Shown here: piece after piece, positions 1 through 6,076 of the stretch
Position numbering within the stretch: the first letter of the stretch is position 1
Layout: each line of letters starts with the position of its first letter
Assembly (NCBI GenBank): GCA_012799495.1
Contig: JAAZLD010000165.1
Location: 1-6,809 of the forward strand
Reading direction: 5' to 3'
DNA: 6,809 nucleotides
Source: Desulfitobacterium sp.
GTDB lineage: Bacteria; Bacillota; Desulfitobacteriia; Desulfitobacteriales; Desulfitobacteriaceae
The notes under the pieces: model-generated
Databases searched by the model: none
Seen by the model: only the letters and a program-made list of their open reading frames with translations
What the model was told of the DNA's origin: nothing
Made by a program: the position numbers and the translations under genes

Positions 1-302
1 AAAACCATAACGGTTTTTCTTCCCTGGGGATCTGAAGTGCTGGTGATATAGCCACAAGGTTTATGTAAAAGATAGTAAACCAATTCCCTCTTTCCTCGCC
101 TTATTGTTTTACCATCCACCTCAATTTTATCCTCAGGCCCTACTTTACTTCCTAAGGTAAGGACGACTTTGCCATTAACTTTAACTCGCCCTTGTTTGAT
201 AAGATCCTCGGCCCCTCTCCGGGAGGAAATGCCTGCCTGAGCAATAACCTTTTGTATTCTCTCTCTAGAGAAAGAAGATTGGTCATCAGATTCAGTTTTC
301 AT
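1..302 (-). CDS. rluB: RluB/RsuA-family 23S rRNA pseudouridine synthase, N-terminal part (runs off the window)
   Basis: The reading frame starts at the ATG at 302-300 and is open to the window edge, giving about 100 residues. An in-frame TAA lies two codons upstream of the ATG, which fixes the start. The ribosome site (GGTGAG, about 9 nt away) is modest. Residues about 14-45 form an S4 RNA-binding domain (RIQKVIAQAGISSRRGAEDL, then GRVKVNG). It is followed by the family strand YYLLHKPCGYITST and DPQGRKTV, which lead into the catalytic domain. The catalytic Asp motif (GRLD) would lie beyond the window, so activity cannot be judged here. Members of this family isomerise a uridine in 23S rRNA (RluB) or 16S rRNA (RsuA); RluB is favoured by its usual place next to scpAB/spmAB in Clostridia. 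It begins 35 nt after the family 39 glycosyltransferase and is probably co-transcribed with it. Confidence 0.88.
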   Translation of the reverse strand, partial: MKTESDDQSSFSRERIQKVIAQAGISSRRGAEDLIKQGRVKVNGKVVLTLGSKVGPEDKIEVDGKTIRRGKRELVYYLLHKPCGYITSTSDPQGRKTVMV

Positions 303-337
303 ATTTTAATTCTCACCACTTTATAATCAGATAAAAT

Positions 338-1747
338 TCATAACTTATATACATCAGGACCCACTTCTCGGTAAAATTCTTTCACCTTTTGCCGGAATTC
401 TTCACTACGAGAGCCCGGAAGAATCACCAGGTAATTACTGGGGTAATTCCTTATATCACCAAAGGCCTGTTCTTCATCAGGATTAGTTAAACGGTAACCA
501 TAGCGCTGAGCGTAATAAAGGGTCATGGGTGGGCTATCACTTAAGAGCAAAACACTGTTTGGTTCTGTATTTTCTTGGATCCACAAGGCTTGTCCCAGTA
601 TTTCTTCATTCCACTGGTACTTTACTTGATAATAGTAAAGATGCTGAAAAGACAGAATCCCTAAAACCAAGGCTCCCCCTAGTAAAGCTCTTTTTCCATG
701 ACCTACTTTCCCTTGCCAGTAAGCTAAAAAGTAGCCTGCCCCAAGAGCTAAAGGGAGTGCCATAGGTACAAGGTAATAATCCAGGGGAATTTTTAAACAA
801 ATGATAACAAGATAAGTAAATGTTATCAAAAACCATAAACCTAGAGCATAGGAGATATTCATATGAATTTTTTTATCTTTAATTATAATTATTAGACCAA
901 GGATAGCAATCAATAAAAGAGGATAACTTAAGCCCTTCTGGAAGTTCTCCAATAGATTTTTTAGGTATAAAGTTGACCCTTCAGCCACCTGATAAGAAAG
1001 GATTCCAGAAACAAACTGACTTTCAGTCCCGGCACCGAAATGGACCCAAGTATAGTATAACATAGGCCCCAATAGGGCGAAAAAACAATAGAACAGCAGG
1101 AATTTAATATTTCTCCTAAATGGAAAGAAGCCTATAAGCAAAGCTACTGGGAAGAGCATCAATTGAGGAAGTTTCCCTAAAATAGCCCCTGCCATAAATA
1201 GTGAAGATATGAGCAACCTTCCCCAAGTAGACTTTTTTCGCCAATTTAGGATAGCAACTAAAGCCCAAATGCTGAAAGCCTGGGCTATTGGTTCAGGCAT
1301 TACGACCCGTCCATAATAAATTGTTATAGGGGTTAAGCCATAAATTATCCCAGCCCATAATCCTACTCGAGGTGAGAAAGCAGCGGAGGAAAATTTATAC
1401 ACTCCCAAGATAGTGAGAAGAGAAAAAATCACTGCCCAGAGCCTTCCCCAAAAATCTCCCCACCCAAAAATTGTCCAAGTCCAAGCTAATAAATAGGGTA
1501 AAAAGGGAAATTCCAGTTCTACCTTTTGAGGTCCAGAACCATCATAGTTAAGTTTCGGAAAAAACACTTCCGGATACTCATCTAATTGCTCCAGCATATT
1601 ATAGGCCATACTGGCTGTATCTCCCTGACGCCAACCTTGATCATCTAAGTAAGGGTTAGTTATTCCGTGCAGACGTAATAGAGCAGAGAGAATCAAAATA
1701 ATGATTAGAATATTCCTTACTCGCCAACCCATTGTCGCCAACCCCAT
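338..1747 (-). CDS. Family 39 / ArnT-like membrane glycosyltransferase
   Basis: A 469-residue polytopic membrane protein of the PMT/ArnT (GT-C fold) type. These enzymes take a sugar from a polyprenyl-phosphate carrier on the outer face of the membrane and pass it to a protein, lipid or glycan. After a first membrane helix (about residues 11-28) comes an extracytoplasmic loop with DDQGWRQGD (35-43), whose acidic residues match the place of the catalytic Asp in GT-C enzymes. Several hydrophobic helices follow to about residue 375, then a soluble tail of about 85 residues (WIQENTEPNSVLLLSD onward) typical of bacterial members. The acceptor cannot be read from sequence. The start is ambiguous: ATG at 1747 has AAGGA only 3 nt away, while ATG at 1732 (MGWRVRN) is equally plausible. 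Either start overlaps the end of the preceding family 2 glycosyltransferase (31 or 16 nt), implying translational coupling and joint action. Confidence 0.85.
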   Translation of the reverse strand: MGLATMGWRVRNILIIILILSALLRLHGITNPYLDDQGWRQGDTASMAYNMLEQLDEYPEVFFPKLNYDGSGPQKVELEFPFLPYLLAWTWTIFGWGDFWGRLWAVIFSLLTILGVYKFSSAAFSPRVGLWAGIIYGLTPITIYYGRVVMPEPIAQAFSIWALVAILNWRKKSTWGRLLISSLFMAGAILGKLPQLMLFPVALLIGFFPFRRNIKFLLFYCFFALLGPMLYYTWVHFGAGTESQFVSGILSYQVAEGSTLYLKNLLENFQKGLSYPLLLIAILGLIIIIKDKKIHMNISYALGLWFLITFTYLVIICLKIPLDYYLVPMALPLALGAGYFLAYWQGKVGHGKRALLGGALVLGILSFQHLYYYQVKYQWNEEILGQALWIQENTEPNSVLLLSDSPPMTLYYAQRYGYRLTNPDEEQAFGDIRNYPSNYLVILPGSRSEEFRQKVKEFYREVGPDVYKL

Positions 1748-2508
1748 GCTTCCTTCTTCAGGCGATAGATTAGGTTAAAATAACCACCTATCGTTTTGAA
1801 GATCCGCATCTTACTTCTACCAAGTTTCTTTTCATAATGGAGATCAAAAGGTATCTCCTGAATATGGTTACAGTACTCTACCACTTTAAGTAAAAGCTCT
1901 ACCATCCCCGAAAAATTGCGGCTTTCGATCAATTGATCTCCATACAAAAAATAAGCCTTTTCTAAGACTGAGGCTCTATACCCCCGATAGCCACATGAAT
2001 AGTCCTTTAATCCTTCTACGGGAAAAGCCATAGACATAACTTTACCAGCACCCCAGGAAAGAAGCTTCCGAATAGGGGTTAACCCGTATTGATTACTTCC
2101 GAAAGCATAGCGAGAAGCAACAACCAAATCTGCCCCATCTTCAATTAGTCCTAGAATTTTAGGGATAGCTTCTCCAGGATGGGTATTATCTGCATCCATA
2201 GTGATAATCCCATCTTGGTATCTTTCTCCTTGACCTTCAGTACGGGGTAAAATGCGGCGTAATTTAAACACCTCTTTGAACCCTGTTAGCAAACTACCTC
2301 CCAAACCTCGATTTTCTACATGGGATATTACCGTAATACAGGGATACCTTTTTGCGTATTCCATAGCTACTTCATAAGTCCTATCCGTACTAGCATCATT
2401 CACTACAACTATTTGAATTGGAAGATCCTCACAATGAAAGAGGATATCCTCGATGAGCATCCCCAATCCTAATTCTTCATTATAAGCAGGTAAAACAATA
2501 AAAAGCAT
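1717..2508 (-). CDS. Family 2 glycosyltransferase, polyprenol-phosphate sugar synthase (DPM1-like)
   Basis: A 263-residue GT-A fold enzyme. It starts with the nucleotide-sugar binding motif VLPAYNEE (5-12), followed by VVVNDASTD (34-42), ENRGLGGSL (65-73), the metal-binding DADNTHP (105-111) and ASRYAFGS (131-138). The tail holds the LHYEKKLGRSKMRI block found in dolichol- and undecaprenol-phosphate sugar synthases. No C-terminal membrane helices are visible, so it is probably a peripheral cytoplasmic enzyme. It likely loads a sugar from NDP-sugar onto undecaprenyl phosphate for the adjoining family 39 enzyme; that pairing is an inference from overlap and family knowledge, and the sugar is unknown. 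The ATG at 2508 is preceded by GGAGG (2520-2516) at 7 nt. A segment at about residues 81-98 (FKLRRILPRTEGQGERYQ) looks like an insertion before the DAD motif. The start codon lies in the stem of a terminator-like hairpin, listed separately. Confidence 0.88.
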   Translation of the reverse strand: MLFIVLPAYNEELGLGMLIEDILFHCEDLPIQIVVVNDASTDRTYEVAMEYAKRYPCITVISHVENRGLGGSLLTGFKEVFKLRRILPRTEGQGERYQDGIITMDADNTHPGEAIPKILGLIEDGADLVVASRYAFGSNQYGLTPIRKLLSWGAGKVMSMAFPVEGLKDYSCGYRGYRASVLEKAYFLYGDQLIESRNFSGMVELLLKVVEYCNHIQEIPFDLHYEKKLGRSKMRIFKTIGGYFNLIYRLKKEAWGWRQWVGE

Positions 2509-2538
2509 ACTAAAGCCTCCTTATGACCTTAGTATGCT
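2500..2538 (-). terminator. Terminator-like hairpin after spmB that contains the SD and start codon of the next gene
   Basis: Ten perfect base pairs form between 2529-2538 and 2504-2513 (on the transcript AGCATACTAA pairs with TTAGTATGCT), with a 15-nt loop at 2514-2528. A run of five U follows (2504-2500). It begins 9 nt after the spmB stop codon, the normal place for a Rho-independent terminator. The loop contains the AAGGAGG ribosome site and the 3' arm contains the ATG (2508-2506) of the family 2 glycosyltransferase. It could therefore end spmB transcripts, attenuate the downstream genes, hide the start codon, or all three. The structure is read directly from the sequence; function is inferred. 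Confidence 0.68.
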
Positions 2539-2547
2539 CAAGTACTC

Positions 2548-3087
2548 TTAATAAAACACATAGTGTACGATCCAAAGAGAAGCGATTAACCCAGTGATAT
2601 CCGCCAATAAGCCTAATTTCAGGGCGTATCGATACCTTTTGATCCCAACTGAGCCAAAGTATACTGTGAGGACGAAAAAGGTGGTGTCTGTACTACCCTG
2701 TAATGTAGAAGCCAACCGGCCAACAAAGGAGTCAGGCCCATATTGATCGATAAGCTGAGTGGCCACCCCTAAAGCGCCGGCACCACTTAAGGGCCTCATG
2801 ATTGCTAAAGGAATTATGGAAGTTAGTTCTGTATCTACACCAAAAAAAATAAAAATCGGTTCTAATAGCCCTGCTAAGATTTCCAACGCCCCCGAATCTA
2901 CAAAGATCCGAATGGATACTAACATTCCGATGAGGAAGGGCAAAATTTTAATAGCTATCTTAAATCCCTCTTCTGCCCCGGTAACAAAAGATTCATAAAC
3001 AGGGACTTTACGAATGAAGGCCGCTAAAGGAATAATTAGCAATAAAAATGGAATGGCCCAACGAGATACTTCAGCTATAATACTCAT
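2548..3087 (-). CDS. spmB: Spore maturation protein B
   Basis: A 179-residue polytopic membrane protein, the usual SpmB length. It belongs to the nucleoside-recognition/Gate domain family. Hydrophobic helices are visible near residues 10-25, 45-62, 68-83, 90-110, 132-148 and 158-177. Conserved SpmB blocks are IMRPLSGAGALG (96-107) and LQGSTDTTFF (129-138). In Bacillus subtilis SpmA and SpmB are needed together for proper dehydration of the spore core and heat resistance; their transport activity is not established. The ATG overlaps the spmA stop as ATGA (3087-3084), with GGAGGG inside the spmA end as ribosome site, so the two proteins are translationally coupled. A terminator-like hairpin begins 9 nt after the stop. 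Confidence 0.95.
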   Translation of the reverse strand: MSIIAEVSRWAIPFLLLIIPLAAFIRKVPVYESFVTGAEEGFKIAIKILPFLIGMLVSIRIFVDSGALEILAGLLEPIFIFFGVDTELTSIIPLAIMRPLSGAGALGVATQLIDQYGPDSFVGRLASTLQGSTDTTFFVLTVYFGSVGIKRYRYALKLGLLADITGLIASLWIVHYVFY

Positions 3088-3665
3088 GACCTCGCCCTCC
3101 GACGCATAATATAATCCGCAGTAACTGCCACCGTCATGGCAATACTTGTAGCAAAAATAGTTGTGCCGATAATCTCTGTAGGATTAACAGAGCCTGCTTT
3201 TAATCTAACGGCAATAATGGTGGCAGGGATCAGAGTAATACAAGAAGTATTCAGTGCCAAAAAGGTAATCATAGCGGTACTAGCTTCATCGGGATTAGGA
3301 TTTTCCTTTTGTAGTTCTTGCATAGCTTTGAGACCAAAGGGTGTTGCAGCATTACCTAACCCTAAGATATTAGCACTTAAATTCATAATAATAGCACCTA
3401 AGGCGGGACTATCTGGACGTAAAGTGGGGAAAAGCCTACGTATTAAAGGGCTAAAAAAGCGAGCTAATCCTCGTATAAAGCCTGCCTCTTCAGCTAATCT
3501 CATCAATCCCAGCCAGAGACTCATAACCCCTATTAAACCAAAAGCTGTTTCCACCCCTAATTCTGCAGCCTTCATGGCTGATTCTGTTACAACGTCAATC
3601 CTCCCATTTATGGCAGCAACGACGATACCTATTACAAGCATGAATAGCCAGATCGCGTTAACCAT
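3084..3665 (-). CDS. spmA: Spore maturation protein A
   Basis: A 193-residue membrane protein of usual SpmA length, with the nucleoside-recognition/Gate domain. The N-terminus is a membrane helix (about 4-20). The signature MNLSANILGLGNAATPFG lies at 94-111, and further hydrophobic helices lie at 40-57, 132-155 and 164-185; the tail is basic (RRRARS). Its partner SpmB is encoded by the overlapping next gene. The ATG at 3665 is preceded by AAGGGGGG (3679-3672) at a good distance. It starts a new transcription unit, because a strong terminator for gerW lies upstream; no convincing sigma-A promoter is visible in the short gap. In B. subtilis spmAB follow the carboxypeptidase gene dacB and are read in the mother cell; no such gene precedes spmA here. 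Confidence 0.95.
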   Translation of the reverse strand: MVNAIWLFMLVIGIVVAAINGRIDVVTESAMKAAELGVETAFGLIGVMSLWLGLMRLAEEAGFIRGLARFFSPLIRRLFPTLRPDSPALGAIIMNLSANILGLGNAATPFGLKAMQELQKENPNPDEASTAMITFLALNTSCITLIPATIIAVRLKAGSVNPTEIIGTTIFATSIAMTVAVTADYIMRRRARS

Positions 3666-3734
3666 CTACTTCCCCCCTTGACAACATATCTATGAGAAAA
3701 AGGGGTCCTTTAGACCTGGCAACTCTCCGAACAT

Positions 3735-3791
3735 AAAAAAAGCTCCATTATGACAACAGTAAAATTTATTACTGTTTCATAAGGGAGGCTT
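3735..3791 (-). terminator. Long imperfect Rho-independent terminator after gerW
   Basis: Two 23-nt arms (3769-3791 and 3740-3762) pair with only one mismatch and two single-base bulges around a 6-nt loop. On the transcript the 3' arm is followed by a run of seven U (3741-3735). There is no comparable T run on the plus strand, so it acts in the direction of gerW. It separates the DUF2953-gerW unit from spmAB. The stretch 3792-3842 between it and the gerW stop codon shows nothing else. Confidence 0.85.
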
Positions 3792-3842
3792 ATAATAACT
3801 TGATTATTTCATCACTTATCCTACTTATTCCTCTGTCTTAGC

Positions 3843-4292
3843 TCAATGTTCATTCACGATAATAATGTCCTCTTTACATAATTCTTTATCAGGATTTTCC
3901 TTTTTAAACATAGCTGTAACCTTATCCATTAAATTGGGAACCTCATCAAACAAGCGATCAATAAGTACATTATGATCTACAGGTAATAGGCGGATTTGAC
4001 CATGACCTACTACCAAAAACCCCACTGGCTGCACTGATACACCAGCACCACTTCCCCCGCCAAAGGGGAAAGAACTATCCTGGTTGTTATCTTGATTACC
4101 TTCGCTATCCCCCTCTGGTGGAGCAAATTCACTTCCTCCAGCAGCGAAACCACACGAGACTCGGGAAACTGGTATAATCACTGAGCCATCTGGAGATTCA
4201 ATGGGGTCTCCAACAATCGTATTTACATCAACCATTTGCTGGATACTTTCCATGGCTGTTTTCATTAATGCCTCAATTGGATGATTTCCCAT
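3843..4292 (-). CDS. gerW: GerW / YtfJ family sporulation protein
   Basis: A 149-residue soluble protein of the GerW (YtfJ) family, at the usual length. Conserved features are the N-terminal HPIEALMKTAMESIQQMVDV (4-23), then TIVGDPI (25-31), VIIPVSRVSCGFAAGGSEF (38-56), the Gly-rich GGGSGAGVSVQPVGFLVV (78-95) and a C-terminal helix (114-131). Between them lies a low-complexity Asp/Gln/Asn stretch (57-74), the variable linker of the family. In B. subtilis GerW is made in the forespore and is needed for normal germination with L-alanine; its biochemistry is unknown. The ATG at 4292 has an AAGGGGG site that also encodes the last codons of the DUF2953 gene ending 5 nt upstream. The two form one operon ended by the hairpin at 3735-3791. 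Confidence 0.95.
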   Translation of the reverse strand: MGNHPIEALMKTAMESIQQMVDVNTIVGDPIESPDGSVIIPVSRVSCGFAAGGSEFAPPEGDSEGNQDNNQDSSFPFGGGSGAGVSVQPVGFLVVGHGQIRLLPVDHNVLIDRLFDEVPNLMDKVTAMFKKENPDKELCKEDIIIVNEH

Positions 4293-4297
4293 TGAGA

Positions 4298-4945
4298 TTA
4301 CCCCCTTATTCTACGTACAATAATCCATGCTAAATCGAGCCCTACGACCATAATATGTCCTATTCGCACCTTGAATATGCAATGAAGATCTGTACTAAAG
4401 CCAAGATTCTTAAACTTTGGTTTCACCATTATCCGTGGCTGGGAATCCTCCATAGTCACGGTATTATACATCCTAGCTAGTGAGTACCCTAGCATTGACC
4501 AAAATCCTCCTGCTGCTAAAGCTGTCAGAGCAGGATTCTCATGACCATACTCTATTTCCCAACTAAAATCTTTACAAATAATCCCTTTATAGAATTTTTT
4601 CTTCACTCGATTAAATTCTCTAAGTAAGCTGGGTATATTGGGAAATAGCTGATAGAAAAAATCTTCCCGAAAATATTTGAACCTTAATTTTTGAAAACCT
4701 TCACGTTTTTCTCCAGAAGGAGCTTCACTTTCTTCTTTGGCTTCCAGTTGTGGCCCATTCTCCCAAGCTAAATCAATTGTAGGAATACTCATTTTAAACT
4801 TCCAAATCCCTTTTAATGCAGAAAGTTTAATATCTATATGATCATTTTCTTTTTGGCGCCGATAGCGAAATTCAACTGTCCCCCTTATCCACATAACCAA
4901 CCCAACCCAAATAAGGAGAGCAGTGAAAAATGCGAGAATCTGCAA
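4298..4945 (-). CDS. ytfI: DUF2953 membrane protein (YtfI-like)
   Basis: A 215-residue protein of unknown function in the DUF2953 family. It has an N-terminal membrane helix (about 3-20), a mixed soluble part with an acidic linker (67-82), the family signature YGHENPALTALAAGGFWSM (133-151) and a second hydrophobic stretch near the C-terminus (197-211). The start is TTG at 4945-4943, chosen because GGAGGG (4957-4952) sits 6 nt upstream and the membrane helix begins at once. It is nearly always found just before gerW in spore formers, so a role in the forespore or its membrane is a reasonable inference. A forespore-type promoter about 30 nt upstream supports this. No catalytic motif is recognisable. 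Confidence 0.9.
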   Translation of the reverse strand: MQILAFFTALLIWVGLVMWIRGTVEFRYRRQKENDHIDIKLSALKGIWKFKMSIPTIDLAWENGPQLEAKEESEAPSGEKREGFQKLRFKYFREDFFYQLFPNIPSLLREFNRVKKKFYKGIICKDFSWEIEYGHENPALTALAAGGFWSMLGYSLARMYNTVTMEDSQPRIMVKPKFKNLGFSTDLHCIFKVRIGHIMVVGLDLAWIIVRRIRG

Positions 4946-4951
4946 TTAAAT

Positions 4952-4957
4952 CCCTCC
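4952..4957 (-). promoter_or_regulatory. Ribosome binding site that decides the TTG start of the DUF2953 gene
   Basis: GGAGGG on the transcript, 6 nt before the TTG at 4945. No ATG or GTG in this frame has comparable support, so the TTG start is preferred. Confidence 0.8.
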
Positions 4958-4975
4958 GCGATCCATCTAAGAGGT

Positions 4976-5005
4976 TAATTTTCCCATATAAGCTGGTTTT
5001 TATGC
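4976..5005 (-). promoter_or_regulatory. Candidate forespore (sigma-F/sigma-G) promoter for DUF2953-gerW
   Basis: On the minus strand GCATA (5005-5001) is followed after 15 nt by GGGAAAATTA (4985-4976). These match the B. subtilis sigma-F consensus as I recall it (GYATA, about 15-16 nt, GGnnAnAnTR) at every fixed position. A start near 4969 would leave a leader of about 24 nt including the GGAGGG site. Overlap with sigma-G recognition is expected. A TATAAT at 5021-5016 just upstream could be a sigma-A -10, but its -35 position (AAGCAA, inside the terminator stem) is poor. Confidence 0.6.
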
Positions 5006-5029
5006 ATGATTTACTATTATATCTAATGC

Positions 5030-5065
5030 AAAAAGCTGTTGCTTTAAATCTGAGCAACAGCTTTT
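5030..5065 (-). terminator. Rho-independent terminator after scpB
   Basis: A perfect 13-bp stem (5053-5065 with 5031-5043; AAAAGCTGTTGCT on the transcript) encloses a 9-nt loop and ends in five U (5034-5030). It lies 29 nt after the scpB stop codon. The plus strand has only four T after the stem, so minus-strand use is favoured. It closes the trpS-scpA-scpB unit before the forespore-type promoter. Confidence 0.88.
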
Positions 5066-5094
5066 CAATAAGTCAATCTACTCCAAGTTTGAGC

Positions 5095-5679
5095 CTAATC
5101 TTGTGACTCTTCGATTTTTTCTTCACCTAGCTCTTCACCTAACTCAGTAAGAGCAGCTTCCTGCATACTCTCAAAATCTATTTTGGGTAATTCCTCTAAG
5201 GATTTTAAACCAAAATGCACAAGAAATTGCTCTGTTGTGCCATAAAGAATAGGTCGGCCAGGCCCCTCTTTGCGGCCCAACTCTTTAACTAGCTCCTTTT
5301 CTACTAAAGTGGATAAAGCCCGATCTGATTGAACTCCCCGGATAAAGTCCACTTCACCCTTTGTTACTGGTTGTTTATAGGCAATAATAGCTAACACTTC
5401 CAAAGCAGCAGAGGATAAACCTTGAGAGGGCTGATGGTAAAGGGTTTCAATATAGGGGGACATTTCCGGTTTAGTTCCAAGCTTATATCCTTCATTAATT
5501 TCCACTATGGTAATACCGCAATCTGGAGCACTATAACGCTGTTTTAACTCAAAAAGGAGCTCAGAAATTTCTTCAGTATTCAGCTGGAGGATTTCTCCTA
5601 AACGCTCTTTCGTTAGTGGCTGATTAGCAACTAGAAGTAGCGCTTCCAATCCAGCAGTCTCTTTTTCCCGAAACAACAT
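5095..5679 (-). CDS. scpB: Segregation and condensation protein B (ScpB)
   Basis: A 194-residue cytoplasmic protein with the two winged-helix domains of ScpB. The first spans about residues 8-80; the second holds the signature LSSAALEVLAIIAYKQPVT (88-106), then RGVQSD (114-119) and GRPILYGTT (141-149). The tail (168-194) is acidic and probably disordered. ScpB dimers bind the central part of the kleisin ScpA and help the SMC-ScpAB ring condense and separate chromosomes. The ATG at 5679 has GGGGAG 6-7 nt upstream and lies 13 nt after the scpA stop, so the genes are co-transcribed. scpB is intact although its partner gene scpA has an internal stop. Confidence 0.95.
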   Translation of the reverse strand: MLFREKETAGLEALLLVANQPLTKERLGEILQLNTEEISELLFELKQRYSAPDCGITIVEINEGYKLGTKPEMSPYIETLYHQPSQGLSSAALEVLAIIAYKQPVTKGEVDFIRGVQSDRALSTLVEKELVKELGRKEGPGRPILYGTTEQFLVHFGLKSLEELPKIDFESMQEAALTELGEELGEEKIEESQD

Positions 5680-5692
5680 CTTCTACTCCCCT

Positions 5693-5992
5693 TTAAGCAA
5701 ACACTCTAGCCTTTTCCGTAGGAAAAATAATGATCTCTTCATTTTGGGCACTTTGTTCACAGTTAATTTTGCCACTTTTCAATAATTCCAAAAGAGCTAA
5801 AAAAGATACAATAATCTCCATCCGTTTGGTCCCACGAATTAATTGGGTAAAGGTAATTCCTTTAGGATTAAGAATTACGCGACGCAAAACATCATTGATC
5901 ATAATGTCGATGGGGATCTCATCAGGCTCGATCTGACGGATTTCTTCCCCTTCCTCAGCTCTTTGAATAACCCGTTGAAAGGCCTCCCACAA
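5693..5992 (-). CDS. scpA: ScpA C-terminal fragment (possible restart)
   Basis: The first usual start codon after the internal stop is TTG at 5992-5990 (codon 151 of the full frame). It would give 99 residues covering the whole C-terminal winged helix, which binds the SMC head. The nearest ribosome-like site, GAGGGAG, is about 14 nt away, further than normal, so separate translation is doubtful. It is best read as the distal half of the interrupted scpA. Confidence 0.4.
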   Translation of the reverse strand: MWEAFQRVIQRAEEGEEIRQIEPDEIPIDIMINDVLRRVILNPKGITFTQLIRGTKRMEIIVSFLALLELLKSGKINCEQSAQNEEIIIFPTEKARVFA

Positions 5993-6076
5993 AGCCTGGA
6001 AAGAAACTCCCTCTAATGGATCTTGAGGAGGGAATTGGCTGCGGATCTCTTCTACATCTATTTCTCGAAAATACCT

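Noticed and set aside
606..836. Minus-strand 76-codon frame inside the GT39 gene
   Set aside because: It is nested in another frame of a clearly coding membrane-protein gene and has no family features.
3136..3681. Plus-strand open frame of 181 codons opposite spmA
   Set aside because: It lies almost exactly antisense to well-conserved spmA, its translation has no recognisable domain, and its composition (rich in Ala, Ile, Lys, Pro) is that of a shadow frame. The same holds for the shorter plus-strand frames at 529-765, 2759-2998, 5730-5936 and 6604-6792.
3686..3715. Possible sigma-E-like promoter for spmA (CATAGATAT with GTCTAAA 14 nt upstream)
   Set aside because: Mother-cell control would be expected, but the -10 matches only its first half, the -35 is weak, and the implied start lies almost on the ribosome site. 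Not strong enough to list.
3700..3718. Small GGTC/GACC inverted repeat in the spmA leader
   Set aside because: Only four base pairs with a 5-nt loop; probably chance, and the real terminator is the long hairpin at 3735-3791.
4872..5057. Minus-strand 61-codon frame overlapping the start of the DUF2953 gene
   Set aside because: It begins inside the scpB terminator stem, runs across the promoter and leader, and encodes nothing recognisable. The TTG-started DUF2953 frame has the ribosome site and the family match.
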